Shown here: one piece after another, positions 52,879-61,132 of the stretch
Numbering within the stretch: position 1 is the stretch's first letter
Layout: each line of letters opens with the position of its first letter
Assembly (NCBI GenBank): GCA_963748405.1
Contig: CAVVIT010000012.1
Coordinates: forward strand, 1 to 64,000
DNA length: 64,000 nucleotides
Direction of reading: 5' to 3'
Source: Fen-1273 sp963748405
GTDB taxonomy: Bacteria; Bacteroidota; Ignavibacteria; UBA10030; UBA6906
The notes under the pieces: model-generated
Seen by the model: only the letters and a program-made list of their open reading frames with translations
Databases searched by the model: none
What the model was told of the DNA's origin: nothing
Made by a program: the position numbers and the translations under genes

Positions 52879-53466
52879 CTATCCTCCTGCGTTCTCGAGA
52901 ACCTCGTCGGTGGTCATGATCGAAGCATATTCGCCGTCGAGATTTGCCAGCGACATCGCGTGGACCTCCCCGGCGGTCCGGGAGCAGCCGCTGAAATCCT
53001 TCCGTCCGAACGTGAATGTCCCGTCCGAAACGACGATTGTCCTGAACCCGAGGTCTCCTGCCATTCTCGCCGTGGACTCGACCGAATTGTTCGTGATGAC
53101 CCCGGCGATCACCACGTCCCTGATTCCGTTGCCGCGGAGGAGGGATTCCAGCGGAGTGGCGACAAACGCGTTCCCGGTCTGCTTCGTGATGACCGGTTCC
53201 CCGGGAAGCGGGAGTGCAGCCTCTTTGAACTCGACCCCGGGTTGACCATCCCTGTACGTCGAATCGGGAAAACGCGATACGTGCCTGACGTGAACGACGG
53301 GGCGTGATGTGCGCCGCCAGAAGGCCAGCAGCCGTCGGACGTTCTCTTCGGCATCAGGGTTGTTGCGCACTCCCCACGAGGGGTGATCGATTGCTTGTTG
53401 AAGATCGATGATGAGCAGGGCGGTATTCTGGCGAATCGACGTCAGGGTCGTCACAGGGTCAGTCAA
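52879..53466 (-). CDS. Isochorismatase-like hydrolase with Ser at the usual Cys position
   Basis: 195 residues; the start (TTG at 53466) is uncertain because AAGGAGG ends only 1 base before it. Triad Asp in LLIIDLQ and Lys in ITKQTGNAF are present. The nucleophile segment reads VITNNSVESTARMAGDLGF, where most cysteine hydrolases have T-N-x-C-V. Some subfamilies, including true isochorismatases, lack this Cys. It probably hydrolyses an amide or vinyl ether by another route, or only binds substrate. Confidence 0.8.
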   Translation of the reverse strand: MTDPVTTLTSIRQNTALLIIDLQQAIDHPSWGVRNNPDAEENVRRLLAFWRRTSRPVVHVRHVSRFPDSTYRDGQPGVEFKEAALPLPGEPVITKQTGNAFVATPLESLLRGNGIRDVVIAGVITNNSVESTARMAGDLGFRTIVVSDGTFTFGRKDFSGCSRTAGEVHAMSLANLDGEYASIMTTDEVLENAGG

Positions 53467-53493
53467 ACCTCCTTTGTGTGTGTCGTGCCTGAC

Positions 53494-53829
53494 CTATCGG
53501 CGGGTCTTCTTCCTTCGCGCGCCCGTTCTCCCGGAGCCGGGCTGGCGGGTGCCTCCGGTCTTCCGTGCTGCTTTCTTCTGCAGGTTCTTCACCCCTGTCG
53601 GTTGGGGACGGAGATGACGGGGCTGGTAGACGCCAAGCCGCCCGCCGCCGGGGAGCGATACATGCGCGAGCAAGCCCCACCCCTGGTCGAGAATGGTGCT
53701 GCAGGGGATGCCGAATATCAGCCAGCCTTCTCCGGCGTCGACATGTTTCAGGTTCAGTATGTCCCGGAAGAAAGCCCTGTCGGCATCCGGGTCAGTGCTG
53801 TAAATGATCGAATGAGCGCCGGTAATCAA
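53494..53829 (-). CDS. Internally deleted VOC/glyoxalase-superfamily protein
   Basis: 111 residues from a TTG. The N-terminal half (MITGAHSIIYSTDPDADRAFFRDILNLKHVDAGEGWLIFGIP) and the final strand block (DQGWGLLAHVSLPGGGRLGVYQPRH) are typical of a VOC subfamily. In relatives about 40-45 residues (HELYLMCDD…VAELKxKG…) separate them. Here only CSTIL remains and the frame is kept. The C-terminal tail is basic (KNLQKKAARKTGG…RRKKTRR). A half-fold lacking the middle strands is unlikely to work, so this is probably a pseudogene or a consensus deletion. Confidence 0.65.
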   Translation of the reverse strand: MITGAHSIIYSTDPDADRAFFRDILNLKHVDAGEGWLIFGIPCSTILDQGWGLLAHVSLPGGGRLGVYQPRHLRPQPTGVKNLQKKAARKTGGTRQPGSGRTGARRKKTRR

Positions 53830-53869
53830 GTTGGCTCGCCTTTCATTTCCCTCGTTCGGACTACGTTGC

Positions 53870-54481
53870 TCATTTGCTTTCGTTCCTGTTCCACGCTAGC
53901 GCGGGGATCGGTTTCCCCGCCTTCGAGCAGGAGATGAGTATCCCCAGCCGCCTTTCCCGCGTTTTCTCTTGTTTTGCACTCATTACCCAGTGTATGCTCG
54001 TCCGCCGGTACCAGGGGGCCTGCTTATGAAAGAACGCCCAGGCCTTTTTCTCCGCCCGAAAGGTCTTTCCAAGAGCCGGCGAAAACTTCTTTGGCCTGTT
54101 TTCGAACGAGTACACGCCTGTCTTCTTTTCGTCCCTGGCGCTGAACGCGGCGAGCCCCGGAGCCGTCATCCGTTCTTCCCTGATCAGCCGCTTCACATGC
54201 GCGACGTTGATCTTGCTCCAGATGCTCCCCCTGCGCCGGGGGGAAAACCGTATCGTGAAGCTGTCAGCGTCGTAGCTGCGGCGGACGCCGTCGATCCACC
54301 CGTAACAGAGCGCCTCGTCAAGCGCCTGCGCGTACGTCATGCCTTTGGCCGACGCGTGCTTCCGGTACAGACGGATAAGAAGTTCGTCGGTGCCTGCGTG
54401 GTGCTTTTCCAGCCATCCGCGAAATGCGGCGGGGCTTCTGAACTCTGCCGGATCCTGTGCTGCCATGTCCCGCGCGCTCAC
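53870..54481 (-). CDS. YdeI/OmdA-family protein
   Basis: 203 residues from a GTG at 54481; the ATG five codons later is an alternative. YdeI pattern: FRSPAAFRGWLEKHHAGTDELLIRLYRKHASAKGMTYAQALDEALCYGWIDGVRRSYDADSFTIRFSPRRRGSIWSKINVAHVKRLI. Members are about 190 residues, cytoplasmic, and linked in some bacteria to resistance against peptides or bacteriocins through porins. The C-terminal part is Lys-rich. Confidence 0.83.
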   Translation of the reverse strand: MSARDMAAQDPAEFRSPAAFRGWLEKHHAGTDELLIRLYRKHASAKGMTYAQALDEALCYGWIDGVRRSYDADSFTIRFSPRRRGSIWSKINVAHVKRLIREERMTAPGLAAFSARDEKKTGVYSFENRPKKFSPALGKTFRAEKKAWAFFHKQAPWYRRTSIHWVMSAKQEKTRERRLGILISCSKAGKPIPALAWNRNESK

Positions 54482-54544
54482 GTGGAGTCAGTTTACTCTA
54501 TCGTATATCCCATATGGCGCCTCCTGTCCCGTATTCACGCGCCG

Positions 54545-55378
54545 CTATTTCGCAATCACGAGTCTCGCGGTCCTCGATACCGCGCCAGCGCTCAATCGAA
54601 CAAAATACGTTCCGCTCGAAACTCCCGAAGCGTCCCATGGAATACGGTGATCTCCGGCCGAATAATACCCCTCGACGAGGACCGTGACGAGCTGCCCGAG
54701 CGCATTATAGACGCGCACCGAGATGTTCTCACCGCGTGCAAGTGAGACACTGACAACCGTCTGGCCGTTGAAGGGGTTGGGATAGCCGGCGATCCTGTAG
54801 TCTGCAGCAGGCACGGGGTTCCCGCCGGATATGCCGGTCAGTGTTCCGTAGAGACGCGAGCCGACCATGGCCCACCTGACAAACCAGGTGCCCTCTGCGG
54901 TCCAGTATCCCGTCACGCCGATGCTGTCCGTGACGTCGTAGCCGTATTCATCGTCGATAGCCTGCGGGAGAGGATTGACGGCAAACGACCAGGTCCGGCG
55001 CGTTGCCCCGTACACACTTTGATTTTGTATGCTGACAAGAACTGTGTGATTGTCCCGGTTGACGGTATCTCCCACTGACCGCGTGAAATCGAAGAGAATG
55101 TACTCCTTGTCGGCCGCGGGATTATACGCGTATACCGTGTCCCCCTGCATCCGTTCGAATTGTTCCCCGATGGCTATGCAGGCGGGTATCATCGAGTAAT
55201 GACGCCCGTTCGGCATGAGCGTGTCCTGAAGAATTGTCTGCGTTACGTATCCCCCCTGGTTGACATATGACCATCCCCAGGAAGTTCCCGGTGCAATGGG
55301 ATAGGCAGCGTGCTGTGCGAACAGACCCGCAGGCGTGATTGCCGCGAGCAATGCGGTGAGAATGATCCGTGATTTCAT
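54545..55378 (-). CDS. Secreted protein with type IX-like C-terminal sorting domain
   Basis: 277 residues with a signal peptide (MKSRIILTALLAAITPAGLFAQ). The middle (about 25-185) is beta-rich with many Tyr, Trp and Asp and no family I recognise. The C-terminal 85 residues (YPNPFNGQTVVSVSLARGENISVRVYNALGQLVTVLVEGYYSAGDHRIPWDASGVSSGTYFVRL) are a FlgD-like sorting domain like that of the M6 protease. Likely exported and cell-surface attached. Confidence 0.82.
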   Translation of the reverse strand: MKSRIILTALLAAITPAGLFAQHAAYPIAPGTSWGWSYVNQGGYVTQTILQDTLMPNGRHYSMIPACIAIGEQFERMQGDTVYAYNPAADKEYILFDFTRSVGDTVNRDNHTVLVSIQNQSVYGATRRTWSFAVNPLPQAIDDEYGYDVTDSIGVTGYWTAEGTWFVRWAMVGSRLYGTLTGISGGNPVPAADYRIAGYPNPFNGQTVVSVSLARGENISVRVYNALGQLVTVLVEGYYSAGDHRIPWDASGVSSGTYFVRLSAGAVSRTARLVIAK

Positions 55379-55414
55379 GAACGTTCACTCCTTCCGTTCT
55401 CCCCGACGGTCAGG

Positions 55415-55957
55415 TTACTCCGTGCACATGGCGGCGAGTTTGAGGACCGTGTTCCAGTTCCGGGCGGTCCCTCTGGTCCGGAGTTTGGAATCGACGAGGG
55501 TCATGGTGAGTTTGGATTTCCCGATCCCGTCAGGGTACGTGATGTAGGCCTCTCTCCCGTCAACCCGGAGGGTCTCGCGTCCCACGATGGCCCCCTGCAG
55601 CGCCTTCACCGCTTTTGCTTCCGGCGGATCCTTGAAGCACACGAGGACGAGATGGCTCGGATCGCGCCTGGCCGCGGCGGGGAAGGGGTTGCGCCCGACG
55701 ATCGACTCCCACCCGGGGACGCTTCGCACGAAGAACGGTGTTTCAATCGAAAGCCGCTTCTTCGCCTCCTCTTCGAGGAGTTTCTCGATCTTTTCCCCCG
55801 ACGAGATATTGCTGCGGAAGACGACATTGCCGCTCTGGAGGAGCGTCCGTGGCTCTTCAAATCCCAGACTGGTCAGCATGTCGCGCAGATCCGCCATGGC
55901 GACCAGGTTGTGTCCCGCGATGTTTATTCCCCTCAGGAGTCCTATGAATGTCTTCAT
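55415..55957 (-). CDS. DUF1697-family protein
   Basis: 180 residues from the ATG at 55957 (MKTFIGLLRGINIAGHN), chosen because the family begins exactly there; upstream in-frame codons overlap nothing conserved. DUF1697 blocks: LRGINIAGHNLVAMADLRDMLTSLGFEEPRTLLQSGNVVFRS and VFPAAARRDPSHLVLVCFK-like strands. Function unknown. Confidence 0.87.
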   Translation of the reverse strand: MKTFIGLLRGINIAGHNLVAMADLRDMLTSLGFEEPRTLLQSGNVVFRSNISSGEKIEKLLEEEAKKRLSIETPFFVRSVPGWESIVGRNPFPAAARRDPSHLVLVCFKDPPEAKAVKALQGAIVGRETLRVDGREAYITYPDGIGKSKLTMTLVDSKLRTRGTARNWNTVLKLAAMCTE

Positions 55958-55988
55958 CAAGTCGCTCCGCAGTCGGGTATCGGAACGA

Positions 55989-56489
55989 TCACGGAATGAC
56001 CGTGAACTGAATGTCCCCGGGTGCATTGACTGCTGCTGACTGGAACGAAATTCTCATGACGGCCTGTGCCGCATAGGTCCCCGGGGGGAGGGTGACCTTC
56101 TGAATCCGTCCTGAATTGTTGGGCCCCCTCCACGTAAATGAAATTGAATCTCCGGCGCTCAGGGTTCGGATGGCGATCGCCTGCGGAAACATCATGCTGT
56201 CCGCCGACGTGGAGATCGTTCCCCCGGTGCCGGCGATCCGGAATATCACGCTCGGCGATGGTTGGTAGAACACCTCGTCCGAGGAAGACGCGTTCCGGAT
56301 TGTACAGGTCATGTCGATCGACTGGCCCGTGTGGAATTGCGTTAAAGGAAGGCCGGTCGTGTCCTTGAGACTGAATATTGCGCTGACGCCGCCGAGATCT
56401 GCGGGCTCGGAAGCAACGGGATTATGCCTCTCGCACGAGAGGATAATCACCGGTATGACAGCTACGAAAAACAACCTGATATTCTTCAT
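55989..56489 (-). CDS. Lipoprotein with BsuPI-like beta domain
   Basis: 166 residues from the ATG at 56489 (GGAGGAGG upstream). Lipoprotein signal ending VIILSC. The mature part looks like an intracellular-proteinase-inhibitor (BsuPI) beta-sandwich: FHTGQSIDMTCTIRNASSSDEVFYQPSPSVIFRI … LSAGDSISFTWRGPN. It may inhibit proteases or simply be a structural domain; the assignment rests on pattern only. Confidence 0.65.
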   Translation of the reverse strand: MKNIRLFFVAVIPVIILSCERHNPVASEPADLGGVSAIFSLKDTTGLPLTQFHTGQSIDMTCTIRNASSSDEVFYQPSPSVIFRIAGTGGTISTSADSMMFPQAIAIRTLSAGDSISFTWRGPNNSGRIQKVTLPPGTYAAQAVMRISFQSAAVNAPGDIQFTVIP

Positions 56490-56546
56490 CTGGCCTCCTC
56501 CGGCACAGCCGCTCAATAACGACCGTACGTACGCCGCACCTGGCGA

Positions 56547-57539
56547 TTACCTGTCGATCCACTTCAGGCTTGCGGCAGGATACCGGTCGCCCAGGACTTC
56601 GCTCTCAGGAACCGCGGCTTCAAGCTCTTTCATCTCCGCGGGAGTGAGCATGAGTGCCGCTGCGGCGGCATTTTCTTCCAGGTATTTCCTCTTCTTCGTC
56701 CCCGGAATGGGGACAACATCATTCCCCTTTGCGAGCACCCAGGCCAGGGCAAGCTGTCCGGGTTTCACACCCTTGCGTTCTGCGATTGACGTAATGCGCG
56801 TGACGAGAACCTGGTTCTTTTCGAAGTTATCCCCCGAGAGCCTTGGATAGCGCTCCGAGCGGAAATCCTTCGGTCCGAAGTCGCTCTTCTTTGTGATGGT
56901 TCCTGTAAGGAATCCCCTCCCCAGCGGGCTGTACGGGACGAACCCGATGCCCAGCTCCCGTATCGTCGGGAGGATCTCCTTCTCCACGTGACGCTCCCAG
57001 AGCGAGTATTCCGTCTGGAGTGCGGTGATCGGGTGGACCTTGTGTGCGCGCCTGATCGTGGCCGGGGAGGCCTCGGAGAGCCCGATGTACTTCACCTTTC
57101 CCGCCCTGACGAGTTCCGCCATCGCGCCGACGGTTTCCTCCACGGGAGTGCCGGGGTCGACCCTGTGCTGGTAGTACAGGTCGATGTAGTCGAGTCCCAG
57201 CCGTTTCAGCGAAGCGTCGCATGCCGACCGGACGTACTCCGGCCTTCCGCTTATCGCCCAGAACGCCGGGTCCTCCTTCTTTCTCACGTTGGCGAATTTC
57301 GTCGCGATGAAAAACTTGTCGCGCTTCGGGCGGACGGTCTTACCGACAAGCTCCTCGTTGTCGCCGATGCCGTAGGCGTCGGCCGTATCCAGGAAATTGA
57401 TCCCCAGGTCAAGTGCCCGGAGAATCGTGGCCGCGGATTCAGCGTCGTTTCGCTCGCCGTAAAATTCACTCATCCCCATGCATCCGAGCCCCATGCGGGA
57501 CACGATTGCGCCCTGTGAACCAAGTTTGACCTTATCCAA
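56547..57539 (-). CDS. Aldo/keto reductase (AKR13-like)
   Basis: 330 residues from a TTG with GGAGG 4 bases upstream. Catalytic tetrad elements: Asp and Tyr in LDTADAYGIGDNEELVG, Lys in IATKFAN, His in YYQHRVDP. NADPH-binding loop VPIPGTKKRKYLEENAAAA. Members reduce aldehydes such as methylglyoxal or xenobiotic ketones. It is divergent from the XRE regulator. Confidence 0.9.
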   Translation of the reverse strand: MDKVKLGSQGAIVSRMGLGCMGMSEFYGERNDAESAATILRALDLGINFLDTADAYGIGDNEELVGKTVRPKRDKFFIATKFANVRKKEDPAFWAISGRPEYVRSACDASLKRLGLDYIDLYYQHRVDPGTPVEETVGAMAELVRAGKVKYIGLSEASPATIRRAHKVHPITALQTEYSLWERHVEKEILPTIRELGIGFVPYSPLGRGFLTGTITKKSDFGPKDFRSERYPRLSGDNFEKNQVLVTRITSIAERKGVKPGQLALAWVLAKGNDVVPIPGTKKRKYLEENAAAAALMLTPAEMKELEAAVPESEVLGDRYPAASLKWIDR

Positions 57540-57630
57540 TGCTCCTCCGGAATGTGTTGACGTTATGGAGTCCTCAAAAAATACCTCGTTTCCATCAAAG
57601 GTGCAAAAGCAACGTCGCTTAGTTTACGTG

Positions 57631-57659
57631 TTGACAATATGTCACATTTGACATATATA
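57631..57659 (+). promoter_or_regulatory. Promoter with overlapping perfect operator of the XRE gene
   Basis: TTGACA (57631-57636), 17-base spacer, TATATA (57654-57659). Within it lies a perfect inverted repeat ATATGTCA-CATT-TGACATAT (57637-57656) filling the spacer and touching the -10 box. This is the usual arrangement for autorepression by an XRE dimer. The XRE gene starts 14 bases downstream. Confidence 0.7.
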
Positions 57660-57672
57660 GCATACTGGAGGA

Positions 57673-57987
57673 ATGATGAGAACCGCGAAGAAACAGCTAC
57701 TCGAAGCCAAAGGGTGGAGAATTGGCTCAACTGCGGAATTCCTTAATCTCTCGGCGGAAGAAGCCGCGTATCTGGAATTGAAAATCGCCTTGAGCCGTAT
57801 TCTTCAGCGCCGCCGCCGGGGTAAGAGGTTGACGCAGCTTCAACTGGCGAAGAGGTTAGGATCGAGTCAATCCCGGGTCGCGAAGATGGAATCCGGCGAT
57901 CCGTCTGTTTCTATCGACCTGCTGGTCCGCTCCCTGCTCGTCCTCGGGGCGGGCAAGCATTTGCTTCTCCAATCCCTCACGGGGTGA
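57673..57987 (+). CDS. XRE-family helix-turn-helix regulator (HigA-like orphan antitoxin)
   Basis: 104 residues; GGAGG lies close to the first of two adjacent ATGs, so the second (57676) may be used. The HTH is at about 45-95 (LSRILQRRRRGKRLTQLQLAKRLGSSQSRVAKMESGDPSVSIDLLVRSLLVLG), preceded by a helical arm. This architecture is that of HigA-type antitoxins whose RelE-like toxin is normally encoded next to it. None is present on either side here. It most likely binds the perfect palindrome in its own promoter. Confidence 0.82.
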   Translation: MMRTAKKQLLEAKGWRIGSTAEFLNLSAEEAAYLELKIALSRILQRRRRGKRLTQLQLAKRLGSSQSRVAKMESGDPSVSIDLLVRSLLVLGAGKHLLLQSLTG

Positions 57988-57998
57988 CCTTCACTCTT

Positions 57999-58610
57999 TT
58001 AGTGTTCGTACACCGTGACGAGCAGCGCGCTCTCGAAAATGTCCTGGGGGGAGACGACCGTCTCTTCGAGCGGCACCCCGTCAGGGTATCGCTCTTTCAG
58101 CTTCTTTTGCACCTCCGGTGAAGTGAGGTCAAAGCTCTTCAGCTTCCGCAGCACCCCTATGTCGGTTCCCAGCGCCCTGTCGAATACCTTCCAGACCAGC
58201 TCCGAGCAGTACAGCTTCTCGTCCGACCAGTTGAACGCCGAATCATATGGTTTCCCTTCGAACATCAGCGCGGTCGATTCGAGCTTTGCCAGGTTCCCTT
58301 TCGTCAAAAGGGAATCCGTGTTCCGGAGTCGTTTTACGACGACGTGCCGGTTTGTATCTCTTCCGACCCACGCGTCGATGGCGGTAAACTTCACGGGTCC
58401 GATCGCCTCGTACACCATGAGAGTGCCGTTGTGCGACAGGATCATCCCCACGTGGCTGAACCGGGATTTTGTGGCGATCTGGATTGCTTTGCTCTGTCCC
58501 GAGGGGATTGTCTGAAAGACGATATCCCCCTCCCGCACGGGGAGGTCCCCGGCGTTACACGTTGACCCAAGGAACGCCATGAATGCGATGACGCACGACG
58601 CGAATCTCAT
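57999..58610 (-). CDS. Exported YiiX-like permuted NlpC/P60 cysteine hydrolase
   Basis: 203 residues with a short signal (MRFASCVIAFMAFLGSTCNA). The permuted papain-like fold shows GDIVFQTIPSGQSKAIQIATKSRFSHVGMIL (catalytic His in SHVGM) and KLYCSELVWKVFDRALG (catalytic Cys in YCSEL). Family members act on peptidoglycan or lipid amide and ester bonds. Convergent with the XRE gene, 11 bases apart. Confidence 0.85.
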   Translation of the reverse strand: MRFASCVIAFMAFLGSTCNAGDLPVREGDIVFQTIPSGQSKAIQIATKSRFSHVGMILSHNGTLMVYEAIGPVKFTAIDAWVGRDTNRHVVVKRLRNTDSLLTKGNLAKLESTALMFEGKPYDSAFNWSDEKLYCSELVWKVFDRALGTDIGVLRKLKSFDLTSPEVQKKLKERYPDGVPLEETVVSPQDIFESALLVTVYEH

Positions 58611-58650
58611 GATACCTCCTTGACTGAAACCACTGTCAGGCTCCCGGCGG

Positions 58651-59418
58651 TCAATCCGCAGTGTTCGTGCCCGCGCGCTTAATCCCCGGTTGTGCCTTCA
58701 GGAGCGATATGGCATAGCTTCCGGCGATTCCGTTCACGATGTCAATCGTCACGTGCAGAATCTGGCCCGCGATGAGGCTTTTTGTGAGTAAGAGGACGCC
58801 TCCGAATACCAATCCCAGTATGCCGGTTTGAATCATCCCGGCTTTTCCCTGGTAGGCATGTCCACAGCCGAAGACGATTGCTCCGAGGACGAGGCCGATC
58901 CAGACGGACCCCGTTCCGGCCGCGATCAGGTTCTGCAGCCAGCCCCTGTAGAGAAGCTCCTCGCATACCCCGGCGGTGAATGACACGATGACAAAGACGC
59001 CGATCTCGGACCTGTGTTCAGGGAGAAAGAGTCTCAGCCGCCCGATCCCGGATTCAAGCTTCTCAAGGGGGGTCCGTCGAATTTGCCGGATATTCACGAA
59101 CGTCAGCAATCCGAGGACGACAACGAGCCCGACCGTGACGACGATCGTCAGCGTCGGATCGCCGATGGTTTCTCCCAGGTCGCTGATCGAGAGACCGTGG
59201 CGGCTTGCGAGGAGAAGCAGGACCGTGACGAATGCCCATTCAAAGAATATGATGTACGCGTAAATCCGGAGCTTTCCCGATCCGGGGCTGTCTTTACCTG
59301 CGGCGTTAAGTCTCCGGAAGAGCATGTATCCCGCGACAGGAAAGAATGCCGCAAGAAACGCGGAAAATATCCACGTGTCGACAGATGACAGGATCAGGGC
59401 AAAGGGCTGAGGGTTCAT
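58651..59418 (-). CDS. CPBP-family intramembrane metalloprotease
   Basis: 255 residues with about seven membrane helices. CPBP (Abi) motifs: CEELLYRGWLQNLI (EExxxR), VFGCGHAYQGKAGMI (second His motif) and the final helix with HVTIDIVNG (third motif, His/Asn). These enzymes cleave within membranes, the prenyl-protein protease Rce1 being the best known. The substrate in bacteria is usually unknown. It lies 1 base after the zinc-ribbon gene. Confidence 0.87.
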   Translation of the reverse strand: MNPQPFALILSSVDTWIFSAFLAAFFPVAGYMLFRRLNAAGKDSPGSGKLRIYAYIIFFEWAFVTVLLLLASRHGLSISDLGETIGDPTLTIVVTVGLVVVLGLLTFVNIRQIRRTPLEKLESGIGRLRLFLPEHRSEIGVFVIVSFTAGVCEELLYRGWLQNLIAAGTGSVWIGLVLGAIVFGCGHAYQGKAGMIQTGILGLVFGGVLLLTKSLIAGQILHVTIDIVNGIAGSYAISLLKAQPGIKRAGTNTAD

Positions 59419-59419
59419 T

Positions 59420-60424
59420 CTATTGATACTCCGTGGGCGTGATGCTCAAATCGAACAGATGGCGTCCGTTCCTGTCGACGTATATGTAGACGAACGTCAC
59501 GCGGAGATTTCTCAGGCTTTCCATCCCGGGGTTCGTCTTCACGTTCTTCACGATGTTCGGGCGGATGGTCTCCATCACGTGCGGAATATCCAGCGTCTCC
59601 ATTGCGTGGTTCACGATCGCTTCGTGGTACGTAATGGTCCTCCCGGGTCCGACCGAAATGCTGTCCATCCTGGTTTCTTCGTCTATTGCGTACGGACACC
59701 CCTTGTTGAGGTCCGCGGCGGCGGAGGCGAGTTCCTCTTCCACCGTCCGCGTGCTTGTTGACGCCCCGAGTGAATTGAGCGTCCGTATGAACGTCGTCGA
59801 CAGCGTGAAGAACAGTATGAATGCCATCGCCGTTGTTCCCCCCGTCAGAAGATACCGCGGAAGGGGATGCTGTATCCTCCTCATCAATACCGAGTTCGAC
59901 AACAGCGCTGCCAATCCGACTGCCCCGCCGATGAGTCCTCCCCCGGCGACGATTAGAAGCGCGGGGAAGGACATCCAGACGTACTCCCAGCGCGTAAGCC
60001 GCCGCGCGATGAGGAACGTCTGACCGTCGATCTTCATCTCGGGAATCTGGTCCAGCGGTCGTCGCCTGAAGAGGATGGAGACCTGCTTGCCGAAGTTGCT
60101 CACCGCCTTGAATTCCAGCGTGGTCCGGAAAAGGCCGGATTTCACGGGTGTGAGGGGATTCCCGTCCAGAAAGAGCTTCGGCATTCGAAGATAGCGAGGC
60201 TGCACCCGCATGTTCCTCTGCTCGAATCCCGGCGGATCGATCGAAAACTCGAGATCGTTGACCGCCGCCGGTGCGGCGGATTCAGATCGGGAATGTGCGG
60301 CGAACGGTGTCGGCTTCCCCTTCGATTTCCATTCGTACCGGCAGAGGGCGTTACAGAAGAGATAGCTGTCTTCGGCGACCGGCGTTCCGGGCGTGATTTC
60401 TTTGCCGCAGTTGGTGCAGGTCAT
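59420..60424 (-). CDS. Zinc-ribbon membrane protein, uncharacterised
   Basis: 334 residues. An N-terminal treble-clef/TRASH-like zinc module uses four Cys (TCTNCGKEI … YLFCNALCRYEW). A cytoplasmic region of about 100 residues resembles a lipid- or protein-interaction domain (LFLDGNPLTPVKSGLFRTTLEFKAVSNFGKQVSILFRRRPLDQIPEMKIDGQTFLI). Two or three membrane helices follow (about 150-225), then an extracytoplasmic C-terminus. I know no function. It sits between the CPBP protease and a DUF6064 protein. Confidence 0.7.
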   Translation of the reverse strand: MTCTNCGKEITPGTPVAEDSYLFCNALCRYEWKSKGKPTPFAAHSRSESAAPAAVNDLEFSIDPPGFEQRNMRVQPRYLRMPKLFLDGNPLTPVKSGLFRTTLEFKAVSNFGKQVSILFRRRPLDQIPEMKIDGQTFLIARRLTRWEYVWMSFPALLIVAGGGLIGGAVGLAALLSNSVLMRRIQHPLPRYLLTGGTTAMAFILFFTLSTTFIRTLNSLGASTSTRTVEEELASAAADLNKGCPYAIDEETRMDSISVGPGRTITYHEAIVNHAMETLDIPHVMETIRPNIVKNVKTNPGMESLRNLRVTFVYIYVDRNGRHLFDLSITPTEYQ

Positions 60425-60431
60425 ATGGGGC

Positions 60432-61100
60432 CTATCGTTGGTACGCCCGGTCGATCGTAACGACCTGCCGGTCGCGGAACCTGCGCATCGTAAGGACTGC
60501 CGTGCCGACGACAGCGGAAACCAGGAGGCCGATATCCTCGCGGATTCCGAGCGAGAGCAATTCCGAGGATCCCGCGATCGCCCAGAAGCAGGGAATGGCG
60601 AGAATGTACCAGCGGACGCGGGTCGTGGTCCAGAGAAGAAGACCGAACGTGAATATGGTGGTGGGGCTGGGGGCGCCGAACGTCGGCGAATTCGGGTACA
60701 CGTGCCCCAGGAAATGCCCGAGGACGGGATAGATCACGAGCCCGTAGGCGAGAAAGAAAGCTCCGGTGTACCCCTTGACCGTGGACCTGAACCCGAATTG
60801 AATCTCCCCTTTGAGCACGCCGAAATAGAGGAACAGCAGGCCCTGCACGACGAAAAGCCATCCGAATACCGTCGCTGCGGAATTGATCGTCGCGAAGAAC
60901 ACCATGTGATACACGCTCCCGGACCACGCCCAGAGGCCCGCGAGTATCGCCGCGATGAGGGGGGAGCGGACCTTCCATCGGGCGCACAGGACGACGGCGA
61001 AGAGGCCGAGGAGATACAGAATGATCTGGAGGGGCCAGACGGCGTGGTTATACAGCGCAAACACGCTCAGGAACTGTTCCCTCGAAAAGGGAGGTGACAT
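60432..61100 (-). CDS. DUF6064-family membrane protein
   Basis: 222 residues with six or seven membrane helices. FSREQFLSVFALYNHAVWPLQIILYLLGL, WAWSGSVYHMVFFATINSAA and FGAPSPTTIFTFGLLL match DUF6064. Role unknown. It lies 7 bases upstream of the zinc-ribbon gene start. Confidence 0.8.
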   Translation of the reverse strand: MSPPFSREQFLSVFALYNHAVWPLQIILYLLGLFAVVLCARWKVRSPLIAAILAGLWAWSGSVYHMVFFATINSAATVFGWLFVVQGLLFLYFGVLKGEIQFGFRSTVKGYTGAFFLAYGLVIYPVLGHFLGHVYPNSPTFGAPSPTTIFTFGLLLWTTTRVRWYILAIPCFWAIAGSSELLSLGIREDIGLLVSAVVGTAVLTMRRFRDRQVVTIDRAYQR

Positions 61101-61132
61101 GTCGGGGTCTCCGGTGCAAATCGGTATAGCTC

